Source of the DNA: Polaromonas sp.
Lineage (GTDB): Bacteria > Pseudomonadota > Gammaproteobacteria > Burkholderiales > Burkholderiaceae_C
NCBI RefSeq assembly: GCF_030680935.1
Contig: NZ_JAUXUP010000004.1
Coordinates: forward strand, 40,440-104,439
Direction of reading: 5' to 3'
DNA length: 64,000 bases
The notes beneath the pieces were generated by a model. It saw only the letters and a list, made by a program, of their open reading frames with translations. It was not told the DNA's origin and made no database searches. The translations under genes and the position numbers were made by a program. Numbering within the stretch: position 1 is the stretch's first letter; every line of letters starts with the position of its first letter. Positions 8,346-17,558 of this stretch are shown in pieces.

Positions 8346-9362
8346 CTATCGGATCATCAAGTCATGGTCGCCCCATTGTGAGGGCGATATCGCGCCGGGC
8401 AGTTCCATATCCATGGGCGCGCTGGGCACATATTCGACGCCGCGCTGCTCGGCGCTGATGGCTTCATGCATGCGATGCGCCACATACCAGCTTGAGCGCA
8501 GCCGCGCCTCGCGCGTGTGCGAGCCGAGCCTTGGTGTGATGAACAGGTTTTTCAGCCCGTTCAGGGGTGAGCTTTGACCCGTGAAATTGTCTTCGGCGCC
8601 GTCCAGAATGCAGGCCTCGATACGACCATCAGACAAGGCAGCGGCCAGCGCCACTTCGTCGAACAGGGCGCTTCGACTGATGCCTACCCAGACTTGCCCG
8701 CGCTTGCAGGCCGCCAGCAATTTTTCGTTCACGAAACCCCTGAACCGCGCCGCATACAACATCTGCACCGACACGGCATCAGACTGGCTGACCAGTTCGG
8801 TCAAAGTCACGGGCTGGATACGCAGGCGCTCCCAGATGGGTGCCGTGTGGTGGACGGCAGGGTCATAACCAATCAAGCGCACGCCCAGACCGGTCAACAT
8901 GCCGGCCAGTGTGTGTGCCGTGGGGGCCAGGCCCAGGATGCCTATGGTGCTGCCATGCAGTTCACGCCCCATCTGGCCCGAGGGATGGCGCCGGCCCATC
9001 AGTGCCGACACCACACCGCGCCGGTACAGCAGCAACAGGCTGCTGAGCAGGTATTCGGCGTTGGAGCGTACATTGGCGCTGCTGGCATGGATGACCTTGA
9101 TGCCACGCTCTTTGCAGGCTTCCAGGTCGGTGTTGTCGGTGCCCACATGCAGCCGGCCCACTGCCTTGAGCTTGGGCAGGAAATCCAGAAAATCGCGGGT
9201 CACCACGGTCTGCCGGGGGAAAACGATGCCCCGGGTTTTATAGGCGGCCTTGCGCAGCACAGTGAGGTCATCGGCCAACTCGGGCCGGTATTCCACGCTG
9301 TGTCGGGTTTCCAGCCAGGCCATGGCCTCTGGAACCAATGCATCAAGAAGTAAGATGTCCAA
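8346..9362 (-). CDS. D-2-hydroxyacid dehydrogenase-like protein with degenerate active site
   Basis: The 338-residue protein has the overall layout of the D-isomer-specific 2-hydroxyacid dehydrogenases: a catalytic fold followed by a Rossmann insertion. Key positions have drifted. The nucleotide motif reads GILGLAPTA instead of GxGxxG. The expected catalytic His in the TPH segment is replaced by Arg (FITPRLGSHT). The usual Glu before it is not recognisable. The substrate-binding Arg seems kept (GISRSAL). It may bind NAD(H) poorly or not be an oxidoreductase at all. It diverges from galU, but nothing ties it to that pathway. Family assignment is firm; activity is doubtful. Confidence 0.75.
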   Translation of the reverse strand: MDILLLDALVPEAMAWLETRHSVEYRPELADDLTVLRKAAYKTRGIVFPRQTVVTRDFLDFLPKLKAVGRLHVGTDNTDLEACKERGIKVIHASSANVRSNAEYLLSSLLLLYRRGVVSALMGRRHPSGQMGRELHGSTIGILGLAPTAHTLAGMLTGLGVRLIGYDPAVHHTAPIWERLRIQPVTLTELVSQSDAVSVQMLYAARFRGFVNEKLLAACKRGQVWVGISRSALFDEVALAAALSDGRIEACILDGAEDNFTGQSSPLNGLKNLFITPRLGSHTREARLRSSWYVAHRMHEAISAEQRGVEYVPSAPMDMELPGAISPSQWGDHDLMIR

Positions 9363-9467
9363 AAACTGCCCCTTGTTACTGTTATTCTTTTTCCGCTATC
9401 TCGCGGCCAGTCTTGTCGCCAATGTAGCGATCACGCAACACTCTAGTCCCTTTAACCACCCTAGTAA

Positions 9468-10349
9468 ATGAATAAAGTCACAACTTTGAAGAAGGCCGTT
9501 TTTCCTGTCGCCGGCTTGGGTACCCGTTTTTTACCCGCCACCAAGGCCCAGCCGAAGGAAATGTTGCCGGTGGTGGACAAACCCCTGATTCAGTACGCCG
9601 TTGAAGAAGCTTACGCAGCGGGCATACGTCACATGATTTTTGTCACCGGACGCAATAAGCGGGCCATCGAAGATCACTTTGACACCGCCTATGAGCTCGA
9701 AACCGAGCTGGAGGCTTCCCAAAAGCTCGACCTGCTGGCTCTGGTGCGCTCGATGAACCCCAGTGATATGGACTTTTCCTACGTGCGCCAGCCCCGCTCG
9801 CTGGGTCTGGGGCACGCCGTTTTATGCGCCGAACACCTGGTTGGCAACGAACCCTTTGCGGTGCTGCTGGCCGACGACCTGATGGTAGGCACGCCACCCG
9901 TGCTGGCGCAAATGGCGGCCCGGTTTGCCGAATTGCAGCAGTCGGTGCTGGCCGTTCAGGAGGTGCCCCTGGCGCACACGAAACGCTACGGCATGGTGGC
10001 CGGTGAGACGATTGGCGACAGGCTCATGAAGGTCAGCAAGATGGTGGAAAAACCGGCGCCAGAGGTCGCTCCTTCGCGCATGGCGGTGGCTGGTCGCTAC
10101 ATTTTGACGCCAGCGGTGTTCCAGCACATTCGCAGCCAGCCTACCGGCGTGGGCGGTGAGATTCAGCTGACCGATGGCATTGCCGGGCTGATGACGCAAG
10201 AGGCGGTTTATGCCTTCCAGTACAGCGGCAAACGTTATGACTGTGGCAGCAAGGAAGGTTTTCTGGAGGCCACTGTTGAGCTGGCACTGGCCCATCCGGA
10301 AGTTGGCGAGCACTTCCGCAACTACCTGAAAAACCTGCAGATTCCCTGA
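9468..10349 (+). CDS. galU: UTP-glucose-1-phosphate uridylyltransferase
   Basis: The 293-residue enzyme makes UDP-glucose from UTP and glucose-1-phosphate for envelope polysaccharide and glycolipid synthesis. The nucleotidyltransferase signature [12 protein letters not shown] with the following [10 protein letters not shown] is at residues 17-38. The length matches the family. No strong ribosome-binding site precedes the ATG at 9468, but the conserved N-terminus KKAVFPVAG follows at once, so the start is well placed. It is monocistronic by layout. Confidence 0.95.
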   Translation: MNKVTTLKKAVFPVAGLGTRFLPATKAQPKEMLPVVDKPLIQYAVEEAYAAGIRHMIFVTGRNKRAIEDHFDTAYELETELEASQKLDLLALVRSMNPSDMDFSYVRQPRSLGLGHAVLCAEHLVGNEPFAVLLADDLMVGTPPVLAQMAARFAELQQSVLAVQEVPLAHTKRYGMVAGETIGDRLMKVSKMVEKPAPEVAPSRMAVAGRYILTPAVFQHIRSQPTGVGGEIQLTDGIAGLMTQEAVYAFQYSGKRYDCGSKEGFLEATVELALAHPEVGEHFRNYLKNLQIP

Positions 10350-10485
10350 GTCGGCCCCGTGTAGCGCACGCCACCCCAAGCGAACACCCGCGCAGGAGCG
10401 CAAGGACCAATACCATTCCAGTAGGGGCCGCGGAACCGGCTTCGCCGGGCCGCAGGCGCAGCGGCCCCCCCCTGGGGGGCAGTGA

Positions 10486-10501
10486 GCTACACGAAGTGAG
10501 C
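10486..10501 (+). repeat. Short intergenic repeat GCTACACGAAGTGAGC
   Basis: This 16-mer follows a GC-rich hairpin (GCCCCCCCCTGGGGGGC) in the gap between galU and the convergent tusA-like gene. It recurs with one change at 37770-37785, also behind a CCCCTGCAAGGGG hairpin. Confidence 0.45.
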
Positions 10502-10516
10502 GAACGTGGGGGCGAT

Positions 10517-10744
10517 TCAGCGTCGCTTGAGCACGTGAATGAAGTCGCCGCCTTCAGTCTGCTGCTCTACCAGCTCATTGCCAGTCTGCTTGGCAAATGC
10601 CATGAAGTCGCGCGTGGAACCAGCGTCAGTGGAGACCACCCGCAGCAACTGACCACTGCTCATCTCGGCCAGGGCTTTTTTTGCCTTGAGAATGGGCAAT
10701 GGGCAGTTCAGGCCTCGGGTATCAAGCTCTTTATCAATTTGCAT
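10517..10744 (-). CDS. TusA/SirA-family sulfur carrier protein
   Basis: The 75-residue protein has the family motif CPLPILKAKKAL, with the sulfur-carrying cysteine at C14. TusA-type proteins accept persulfide sulfur from cysteine desulfurase and pass it on, for example to 2-thiouridine synthesis of tRNA. Others serve different sulfur relay routes, so I do not assign the tusA symbol. The gene stands alone between galU and a periplasmic protein gene; the context does not narrow the partner. Confidence 0.88.
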   Translation of the reverse strand: MQIDKELDTRGLNCPLPILKAKKALAEMSSGQLLRVVSTDAGSTRDFMAFAKQTGNELVEQQTEGGDFIHVLKRR

Positions 10745-10844
10745 GCGTGTGTCCTTGGGATGGGCCGATTTTAAGCAAATACGCCGATTGGCAGGCCCCT
10801 GCGGTCATGCCCGTCGTCGAAAAAGCTGATCAACCCAAATAACC

Positions 10845-10886
10845 GCTACAAAATAGATAGCGGCTCATGTATACCCCGAAAGGGCC
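10845..10886 (+). repeat. Dispersed palindromic repeat, copy B
   Basis: CCGCTA (10843-10848) pairs with TAGCGG, followed by a CTCATG block and AAAGGGCC. Same family as copy A. Confidence 0.5.
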
Positions 10887-10980
10887 ACAACCTGTTTTCA
10901 TGCCGAACAGAAAAATTCCAGGTCCTGCAAGTCAGGCCGGGAATCGCTGAGTACAACAGTTGTGCGGCCCCTGCGCGGCA

Positions 10981-11553
10981 TTACTTCATGCCAAATTTTG
11001 CCTTCGCATCTGCCTGGCAGGCATCTTTGGCATTGCCGGACATGGCATCGCAACGCTCCTTGGCAGCCTTGTACATTACGTCATTTTTGTCACTGGAGGC
11101 GTCTTTTTTGGCATCCACCACAGCAGTAGCCTTGTCATTGTTCGGCTCTGCCCGGGCCTTGCTGACCTTGGCGTCTGCCTTGGCCGAGACGCGGGCAGCC
11201 TTGGCGTCCTTCACGCACACGTCCTTGGGATTGCCATCCAGGTCGTCGCACTTTTCCCTGGCAACGTCATAAGCTGCATCGGCCTTGGCATCGCGCACCT
11301 TTTTGTCTCGGCCGGGACTGGGTTTGTATTGGGCCGCCAGCTCGGCTTTGGCCACTTTTTCTGCACCTTTGGCTTCAGCTCGGCAGATGTCTTTGGCGTT
11401 GGCATTCAGGGCGGCGCACTTTTCCTTGGCGGATTTGTAGGCGGCCTCAACACTTTCTTTTTGCGTCTTGTATTGCGCTTTGGTGAGCGCCATCGCATGG
11501 CCTGCAAAAGCGCACGATACGGCCAGGGTCAACATGGATAGTTTGGTTTTCAT
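10981..11553 (-). CDS. Secreted/periplasmic lysine-alanine-rich protein with three Cys-pair repeats
   Basis: The 190-residue protein has a clear signal peptide, probably cleaved after AMA near residue 22. The mature part is rich in Ala, Lys and Asp and predicted to be helical. Three similar units each hold a C-x10-C pair: C46/C57, C102/C113 and C168/C179, in the pattern (K/R)C-x-x-(L/M)-x-(G/A)-N-x-KD-x-C. Each pair could clamp a helical hairpin by a disulfide in the periplasm. I do not know a function. The gene is monocistronic. Confidence 0.8.
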   Translation of the reverse strand: MKTKLSMLTLAVSCAFAGHAMALTKAQYKTQKESVEAAYKSAKEKCAALNANAKDICRAEAKGAEKVAKAELAAQYKPSPGRDKKVRDAKADAAYDVAREKCDDLDGNPKDVCVKDAKAARVSAKADAKVSKARAEPNNDKATAVVDAKKDASSDKNDVMYKAAKERCDAMSGNAKDACQADAKAKFGMK

Positions 11554-11653
11554 GGTGCATTTCCTTGAGGATGATTTTCGGAAAGTGAATGTTTTTCTGC
11601 CCTTCGACGGGAGAAAATCACTTTAGGAAAAAGTCAGCGCCGGCTTGATAGGC

Positions 11654-11690
11654 AAAAAGAATAAGCACCCGTAGGCAGGCACCTACAGGG
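11654..11690 (-). terminator. Probable terminator of the iron ABC permease gene
   Basis: On the minus strand CCCTGTAGG (from 11690) pairs with CCTACGGG (to 11668) around a short loop, with one bulge. A T-rich stretch follows down to 11654. It lies 34 nt past the permease stop. Confidence 0.45.
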
Positions 11691-11723
11691 ATTCCGGCGG
11701 CACAACACACCCCAGTAGCAGAG

Positions 11724-13334
11724 CTAGCGGCCTTTGAGCGTCCGGCCAAGCAGCAGCACAGGCAGCAGCCCCACAAGTACCAGCGCCAGGGCAGGAAGGG
11801 CCGCCTCTCCAAGCCGCTCGTCACGCGCCAGCTGATACGTCACCACAGCCAGCGTGTCGCTGTTGAAAGGTCGCAGCACCAGGGTGGCGGGCAGCTCTTT
11901 CATCACGTCCACAAACACCAGCAAGGCGGCGGCGCCTATCGAGCGATTGAGCAGGGGCCAGTGCACCCGGCCCAGCAGGGCCGGGCCTGTGGTGCCCAGC
12001 ATGCGCGCGCTGTCGTCAAAGCTGGCAGGAATACGGGAGTAGCCGCTTTGTACAGACTGAAGCGCCACAGCAGTAAAACGTACCAGATAGGCCCACACCA
12101 CTCCCAGCACAGTGCCTGTGATCCAGTAGCCAGCCGTGCTGCTGGGGGCAACAGCCTGCAGCCAACCCAAAGGCAGCAACAGACCCACCACAATCACCGC
12201 GCCTGGGACTGCATAACCCAGGCTCGCCAGCTGCGCAGCGAACCGGGTCAGGAAATGGGGCCGACCGCGCAGCGAAAAAGCCAGCCCCAACGCAATGCCG
12301 GTGGCCAGCAAGGCACTCAAGCTGGCCAGGCCTACGCTGTTCATGGCCCAGCCCGCAAACTGGCTCCAGGGCAACTCACCCCACGCGGCAGTCAGGGGAC
12401 GCAGCATAAACAGCACGGGCAACCCAAAACCCAGTGCAATCGGCAAGGCACACAACACCCAGGCCAGCACCGCCCGCAAGCCACTCAGGACAATCGGGGC
12501 TGCATCTGCCGCACCTGCACGGCCGCCCCGGCTGCCCGCAAAACGCATGCGGTTTTGCGCGTGCCGCTCGATCTTCAGCAGAACCGCTACCACCAGCAGC
12601 AAGGCGGTAGCCAATTGCGCAGCCGCAAGGCGGTTGTCCATGGCCAGCCAGGCCTTGTAAATGCCGGCAGTGAAGGTCTGGATTCCGAAGTAGCTGGACA
12701 CGCCAAAGTCGGCCAGCGTTTCCATCAACGCCAATGCCACACCAGCCGCCACGGCTGGTCGCGCCAGCGGCAGCGCGACTTCACGGATGCGGCGGCCCAG
12801 CGGCGCGCCCAGCAGACGGGCCGCTTCCATCAAGTACACAGCGCGCTCGGACATCGCGGTACGCGCCAGCAGATAGACATAGGGGTAAAGGGTCACGGTA
12901 AAGACCAGCATGGCCCCACCCAGACTGCGTATCTCAGGCAGCAATCGGCCCTGCAGACCGAAACTTGAGCGCAGCCAGCTTTGCAGCGGCCCCGCGTATT
13001 GCAGAAAATCGGTGTAGGCATAAGCCACCACATAAGCCGGCATGGCCAGCGGCAGCAGCAGCGCCCAGGCAAAAAAACGGCGCCCGGGAAACTCGAACAA
13101 ACTCACCGCACAGGCCGTCGTGACTCCCAACAACCCAACCCCCGTAGCCACCGCCAGGCACAGCAACAGCGATGTCAGCACATACTCGGGCAGCACGGTC
13201 TGCCACATTTCCTGCAGGATGGGCAAAGACTGGCCGCCCAGCTCCAGCCACGACAGCATCACCGCCAGCACCGGCAAGGTGAGCGCCGCCATCAGCAGAA
13301 ACCACAGCGCGGGCGACACAAAACGACGAAACAT
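11724..13334 (-). CDS. fbpB: Iron(III) ABC transporter permease, FbpB/SfuB type
   Basis: The 536-residue membrane protein has about twelve hydrophobic segments and two copies of the binding-protein-dependent transport inner-membrane domain. This is the fused-permease layout of FbpB/SfuB, which moves ferric iron across the inner membrane. The ATG at 13334 is preferred; the frame extends upstream only to a TTG at 13400 in a GC-rich stretch. It diverges from its ATPase gene across a Fur-like site. No gene for the periplasmic ferric-binding protein FbpA is adjacent, so that part must be elsewhere. Related 2-aminoethylphosphonate or thiamine permeases are alternatives, made less likely by the Fur-like site. 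Confidence 0.85.
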   Translation of the reverse strand: MFRRFVSPALWFLLMAALTLPVLAVMLSWLELGGQSLPILQEMWQTVLPEYVLTSLLLCLAVATGVGLLGVTTACAVSLFEFPGRRFFAWALLLPLAMPAYVVAYAYTDFLQYAGPLQSWLRSSFGLQGRLLPEIRSLGGAMLVFTVTLYPYVYLLARTAMSERAVYLMEAARLLGAPLGRRIREVALPLARPAVAAGVALALMETLADFGVSSYFGIQTFTAGIYKAWLAMDNRLAAAQLATALLLVVAVLLKIERHAQNRMRFAGSRGGRAGAADAAPIVLSGLRAVLAWVLCALPIALGFGLPVLFMLRPLTAAWGELPWSQFAGWAMNSVGLASLSALLATGIALGLAFSLRGRPHFLTRFAAQLASLGYAVPGAVIVVGLLLPLGWLQAVAPSSTAGYWITGTVLGVVWAYLVRFTAVALQSVQSGYSRIPASFDDSARMLGTTGPALLGRVHWPLLNRSIGAAALLVFVDVMKELPATLVLRPFNSDTLAVVTYQLARDERLGEAALPALALVLVGLLPVLLLGRTLKGR

Positions 13335-13423
13335 GAAGTCCCAGAAAAGGTAGTTGGCGGTTCGGCGCGCGGCCTGGCGTCCCGCGCCGGGCGGGGCCAA
13401 ACCGGGTCAAACCCCCGGTCATT

Positions 13424-13442
13424 GCAAATGAGAATTGTAAGC
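13424..13442 (+). promoter_or_regulatory. Fur-box-like site between the iron permease and ATPase genes
   Basis: GCAAATGAGAATTGTAAGC agrees with the 19-nt Fur consensus at about 12 positions, including the central AATGA-AAT block. It stands 17 nt before the fbpC start and 90 nt before the divergent fbpB start, a position from which Fur-Fe(II) could repress both. Confidence 0.6.
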
Positions 13443-13458
13443 ATCTACAATTACCAGC

Positions 13459-14523
13459 ATGTTTCTGGACATTTCGCATCTGGTGGTGCACTACGCAGGT
13501 CGCTCGCGTCCCGCCGTCAATGGGGTCTCGCTGGGTCTGGTGGCGGGCGAAATAGGGGTGTTGATCGGGCCGTCAGGCTGTGGAAAAACCACGCTGCTGC
13601 GTGCCGTGGCGGGCCTGGAACGGGTACAGGGCGGCAGCATTCTGCTGGCCCGCGAAACCGTGAGCAGTGACACCGTGCACATCCCCGCCGAGCAGCGCCG
13701 CATTGGCATGGTGTTTCAGGACTATGCACTTTTTCCGCATCTTGATGTGGCACACAACGTGGCTTTTGGCCTGGCGCACTTGAAGCATCCCGAGCGCAGA
13801 CAACGGGTGGAAGAAGTCCTGGATCTGGTGGGCCTGGGCAGCGTGTACAAGCGTTATCCGCATGAGCTGTCCGGTGGCCAGCAGCAGCGCGTGGCGCTGG
13901 CCCGCGCGCTGGCCCCCCGGCCACGCCTGCTATTGCTGGACGAGCCTTTTTCCAACCTGGATGTGGATTTGCGTGAACGCCTGGCCCATGAGGTGCGCGG
14001 CATCCTGAAGCAGGCCGGCGCCACCGCGCTGTTTGTCACGCACGACCAGCTCGAAGCCTTTGCCATCGGTGACCGCATTGGTGTCATGCATGAAGGCCAG
14101 CTGCACCAGTGGGCCGATGCCTACGAGCTGTACCACCGGCCGGCCACACGTTTTGTGGCCGACTTCATCGGTCATGGGGTGTTTACCCGGGCGCAGATCT
14201 CGCAACAGGGAGACGACGTGGTGGTGCACACCGCGTTGGGCAACCTCAGCGACATGCTGGAGTGCCCCCTGCCCGGCGCTTACCCTGACGGTATGTGTGA
14301 TGTCCTGCTGCGCGCTGACGACATCGTGCATGACGACGCGGCACCGGTGAAAGCGCAGATCCTGCGCAAGTCATTCCGGGGCTCTGAATTTTTATACACG
14401 CTTCAGCTCAAAACCGGGGAAACGGTGATGGCCCATGTGCCTTCGCACCACGACCATGCGTTAGGCGAATGGATAGGCATCCGGGCCGAGGTCGATCACG
14501 TCGTGACCTTTCAGCGCGAGTAG
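13459..14523 (+). CDS. fbpC: Iron(III) ABC transporter ATP-binding protein
   Basis: The 354-residue ATPase powers the FbpB permease. Walker A GPSGCGKTT is at residues 37-45, the signature LSGGQQQR near 138, Walker B LLLLDEPF near 158-165 and the switch His in VTHDQ near 195. A C-terminal regulatory domain of about 110 residues follows, as in FbpC and other TOBE-containing transporters. The gene diverges from fbpB and its 3' end overlaps the convergent plsC gene by 13 nt. The Fur-like site upstream suggests induction under iron limitation. Confidence 0.88.
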   Translation: MFLDISHLVVHYAGRSRPAVNGVSLGLVAGEIGVLIGPSGCGKTTLLRAVAGLERVQGGSILLARETVSSDTVHIPAEQRRIGMVFQDYALFPHLDVAHNVAFGLAHLKHPERRQRVEEVLDLVGLGSVYKRYPHELSGGQQQRVALARALAPRPRLLLLDEPFSNLDVDLRERLAHEVRGILKQAGATALFVTHDQLEAFAIGDRIGVMHEGQLHQWADAYELYHRPATRFVADFIGHGVFTRAQISQQGDDVVVHTALGNLSDMLECPLPGAYPDGMCDVLLRADDIVHDDAAPVKAQILRKSFRGSEFLYTLQLKTGETVMAHVPSHHDHALGEWIGIRAEVDHVVTFQRE

Positions 14524-15260
14524 GCTGCGCCCAGCAAACTTTCGACTTCCCTTTGCAGATCGGCGGCCCAGCTGCGCCGGTCTCTGCCCTCACATTGCTG
14601 GGCCTCCCCGAAAATCACCTCGGCCCGCAGGTGCGGCACACAAAGCGTTTCCCAGATCGAGACAAAAATGGAATCGTCGTCGATGTAACGCGGCGCAAAA
14701 CTGGTTTGCCCGGTGTCTGCATCGACAAACCGCAAGGCCACCGGTTGCACACAAGTGTTGCTGGAGATCGCCGCCTGAAGCAGGTTGGCATGAAAGGGCT
14801 TGAGCCTGGTGCCATCACCGGTCGTACCCTCCGGGAACACCGCCAGTACATCGCCCTGCAGCAAGCGCTCTGCCATGTGGTGCACCACCCGGTGTGCATC
14901 ACGCCTGGATTCGCGCTGTATGTACAGGGTGCCGGCGCCTCCGGCCAATATGCCGACCAGCGGCCAGTGCTGGATATCCGACTTGGACACAAAGCGGCAA
15001 TAACGTGAGGCATGCATCACCACGATGTCCAGCCAGGACAGGTGATTGGCCACCAGCAACGCCGGGCCGCTTGCAACCGGGGTTCCGCTGACCACCAGTT
15101 CGATACCGGCCAGCGGCAGCATGGCCTGGGCCCAGACCTGAACCCGGGCCTCTCTGGCGACCTGACCCAGCCGTGGAAACAGCGTCAGGATGGTCCAGAT
15201 GCCGCCCGCAATGTGCATGAGGCAGCGCAACAGCCGCCACACGGCCTTGATCTGGCGCAT
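14511..15260 (-). CDS. plsC: 1-acyl-sn-glycerol-3-phosphate acyltransferase
   Basis: The 249-residue membrane-associated enzyme adds the second acyl chain to lysophosphatidic acid in phospholipid synthesis. The HX4D catalytic motif is H73-D78 within NHLSWLD, and FPEGTT lies near residue 143. A hydrophobic N-terminal segment anchors it to the inner membrane. It starts 3 nt after the pyrX stop, so it is the last gene of the yqgE-ruvX-pyrR-pyrB-pyrX-plsC operon. A paralogous lysophospholipid or ornithine-lipid acyltransferase role cannot be excluded. Confidence 0.87.
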   Translation of the reverse strand: MRQIKAVWRLLRCLMHIAGGIWTILTLFPRLGQVAREARVQVWAQAMLPLAGIELVVSGTPVASGPALLVANHLSWLDIVVMHASRYCRFVSKSDIQHWPLVGILAGGAGTLYIQRESRRDAHRVVHHMAERLLQGDVLAVFPEGTTGDGTRLKPFHANLLQAAISSNTCVQPVALRFVDADTGQTSFAPRYIDDDSIFVSIWETLCVPHLRAEVIFGEAQQCEGRDRRSWAADLQREVESLLGAAYSR

Positions 15261-15263
15261 GCG

Positions 15264-16556
15264 TCAAGCCTCGTAGGCGACCTGCCCGCCCACCAGCGTC
15301 CAGCCCACGCGAGCCGGCAACTGGTAGCCGGAAAACGGCGTGTGTTTGCCCTGGCTCTTCAGGGTATCGGATTGCACCGTCCATTCGGCGTCTGGATTGA
15401 AGATACAAAGGTCTGCCACGCCCCCCTTGACCAGTTGCCCCACGCTGGCCTGGAGGGTACCGAGCGCACTACCCAGCACCCGGGCAGGGCCAACGGTCAA
15501 GACGGTCAGCGCCTGCGCCAAATCCAGTCCACTGTCGTGGCCCCACTTGCAACCCAGGCCCAGCAGCAACTCCAGCCCGGTCGCACCCGGCTCGGCCTCT
15601 GCGAAAGGCAATGTTTTCGCGTCGGCCTCGACCGGCGTGTGGTCAGAGACCAGCGCGTCGATGGTTCCGTCGAGCAAGGCCTGGCGCAAGGCGTCGCGGT
15701 CGCGCTGCTGGCGCAGCGGCGGGTTCAGGCGCATGCGGCTGTCGAAGTAACCAATGTCGGCGTCAATCAGGTGCAGGCTGTTGATGCTGACATCCGCTGT
15801 CACCGGCAGGCCTTCTGCCTTGGCACGGGCCAGCAGCGTCACGCCGGCGGCACTGCTGATGCGGCAGACATGCACACGCGCGCCGGTCACACGGACCAAC
15901 TCGAAAATTGTGTGCAGGGCAATCGTCTCGGCCACCACCGGCACACCGCTCAGGCCGAGCCGGGTCGCCAGCGCGCCGCTGGCTGCCACACCGCTGCTGA
16001 GCCAGCTATCTTGGGGCCGCAACCAGACCGTGTAGCCAAAGGTGGCGGCATATTGGAGTGCGCGCAGCAGCACCTGGGTATTGGCCAGCGGCACCTCGGC
16101 CTGGCTGAAGCCGACACAACCGGCCTCCGTCAACTCCATCATCTCGGTCAAAGCCTCGCCCTGCAAGGCGCGGGTCAGTGCACCCAGTGGAAAGACGCGC
16201 GACTGGTGCTGCTTTTCGGCGCGAAACTTCAGCATTTCGACCAGCCCGGGCTCGTCAAGCACGGGGTCGGTATCGGGCGGACAGACCACGCTGGTGACGC
16301 CACCGGCCACAGCCGCTGCCAGCTCACTCTCCAGCATGCCTTCGTGCTCGTAGCCTGGCTCGCGCAGGCGAACGGACAGGTCAATCAAGCCGGGCGCCAC
16401 CACACAACCGCTGGCGTCAATGATCTTGTTGGGTGAAAAATCAGGCTGTGGGACACCCAGCGAAACGATGCGCCCGGCAGCAATGGCTACGTCACCGATC
16501 TGGTCAAACCCTGACGCCGGGTCGATCACACGGCCATTTTTTATCAGTATCTTCAT
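15264..16556 (-). CDS. pyrX: Non-catalytic dihydroorotase-like protein (PyrX / PyrC')
   Basis: The 430-residue amidohydrolase-fold protein aligns with type I dihydroorotase, but metal ligands are gone. The HxH of the PGLIDxHxHLREPG motif reads S61-x-R63 ([10 protein letters not shown]). The later ligand His before S-S/T reads Arg (HVCRISSA, near 237). The ATG overlaps the pyrB stop by 4 nt (ATGA). In Pseudomonas, the overlapping pyrC' gene encodes an inactive dihydroorotase needed to assemble the PyrB aspartate transcarbamoylase; the same role is inferred here. A catalytic pyrC must lie elsewhere in the genome. Confidence 0.88.
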   Translation of the reverse strand: MKILIKNGRVIDPASGFDQIGDVAIAAGRIVSLGVPQPDFSPNKIIDASGCVVAPGLIDLSVRLREPGYEHEGMLESELAAAVAGGVTSVVCPPDTDPVLDEPGLVEMLKFRAEKQHQSRVFPLGALTRALQGEALTEMMELTEAGCVGFSQAEVPLANTQVLLRALQYAATFGYTVWLRPQDSWLSSGVAASGALATRLGLSGVPVVAETIALHTIFELVRVTGARVHVCRISSAAGVTLLARAKAEGLPVTADVSINSLHLIDADIGYFDSRMRLNPPLRQQRDRDALRQALLDGTIDALVSDHTPVEADAKTLPFAEAEPGATGLELLLGLGCKWGHDSGLDLAQALTVLTVGPARVLGSALGTLQASVGQLVKGGVADLCIFNPDAEWTVQSDTLKSQGKHTPFSGYQLPARVGWTLVGGQVAYEA

Positions 16557-17515
16557 GCGTCGTTCCCCGCAACAATACCCATGACCGCCATGCGCACCGC
16601 AATGCCGAAGGTCACTTGCGGCAGGATCACGCTTTGCGCACCATCGACCACCGCCGAATCAATTTCGACACCCCGGTTGATAGGCCCCGGGTGCATGACA
16701 ATCGCGTCGGGTTTGGCGAGCTGAAGTTTTTCATTGGTCAAACCGAAACTCTTGAAGAATTCGTGGCTGCTGGGCAGCAAGGCGCCGGACATGCGCTCGT
16801 TTTGCAGCCTCAGCATGATGATTACATCTGCCCCCTTGATGCCTTCCTCCAGCGTATGACAGACACGCACACCCATCTGCGCCATGTCGGCGGGCACCAG
16901 GGTTTTGGGCCCTACCACCCGCACCTCGGGGCAACCAAGCGTTGTCAACGCATGAATGTCAGAGCGGGCCACGCGCGAGTGCAGAACGTCACCCACAATC
17001 GCCACCGTGAGCTGGTTGAAATCTTTTTTGTAGTGGCGAATGGTATACATGTCCAGCAACCCCTGGGTGGGGTGGGCATGGCGGCCGTCGCCGGCGTTGA
17101 TGACATGGACATGCGGCGCCACATGTTGCGCTATCAGATACGGCGCACCCGACTCGCTGTGCCGCACTACAAACAGGTCGGCAGCCATCGCGCTCAGGTT
17201 GGAAATGGTGTCCAGCAGCGATTCGCCCTTGGAGGCTGAAGAACGTGCGATATCGAGGTTGATCACATCGGCCGACAAACGTGTGGCAGCAATCTCGAAG
17301 GTGGTACGGGTCCGCGTCGAATTTTCGAAAAAGAGGTTAAAGACACTTTTTCCGCGCAGCAGAGGCACCTTTTTGACCTCACGGTCACTGACGCTGACAA
17401 AATTGGCGGCCGTATCGAGGATTTGTACCAGTATGGCCTTGGGCAAACCCTCAATGGACAGCAGGTGAATCAATTCGCCATTTTTGTTGAGCTGTGGGTT
17501 TCGTCGGTACAACAT
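16553..17515 (-). CDS. pyrB: Aspartate carbamoyltransferase catalytic subunit
   Basis: The 320-residue enzyme condenses carbamoyl phosphate with aspartate, the first committed step of pyrimidine synthesis. The carbamoyl-phosphate site [12 protein letters not shown] is at residues 63-74; HPTQGLLD and HPGPINRG follow. The start at 17515 ([10 protein letters not shown]) is fixed by homology and gives the usual length; the frame is open further upstream but that part resembles nothing. The gene lies 43 nt behind pyrR and overlaps pyrX by 4 nt, the arrangement of the class A PyrB-PyrC' dodecamer. Confidence 0.95.
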   Translation of the reverse strand: MLYRRNPQLNKNGELIHLLSIEGLPKAILVQILDTAANFVSVSDREVKKVPLLRGKSVFNLFFENSTRTRTTFEIAATRLSADVINLDIARSSASKGESLLDTISNLSAMAADLFVVRHSESGAPYLIAQHVAPHVHVINAGDGRHAHPTQGLLDMYTIRHYKKDFNQLTVAIVGDVLHSRVARSDIHALTTLGCPEVRVVGPKTLVPADMAQMGVRVCHTLEEGIKGADVIIMLRLQNERMSGALLPSSHEFFKSFGLTNEKLQLAKPDAIVMHPGPINRGVEIDSAVVDGAQSVILPQVTFGIAVRMAVMGIVAGNDA

Positions 17516-17558
17516 GCTTATATTCTCCGCAGCCACGCCGGCACAGCAGCACAGGGTT

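Noticed and set aside
15012..16436. 474-codon open frame opposite pyrX and plsC
   Set aside because: It spans two real genes on the other strand and shows no family similarity.
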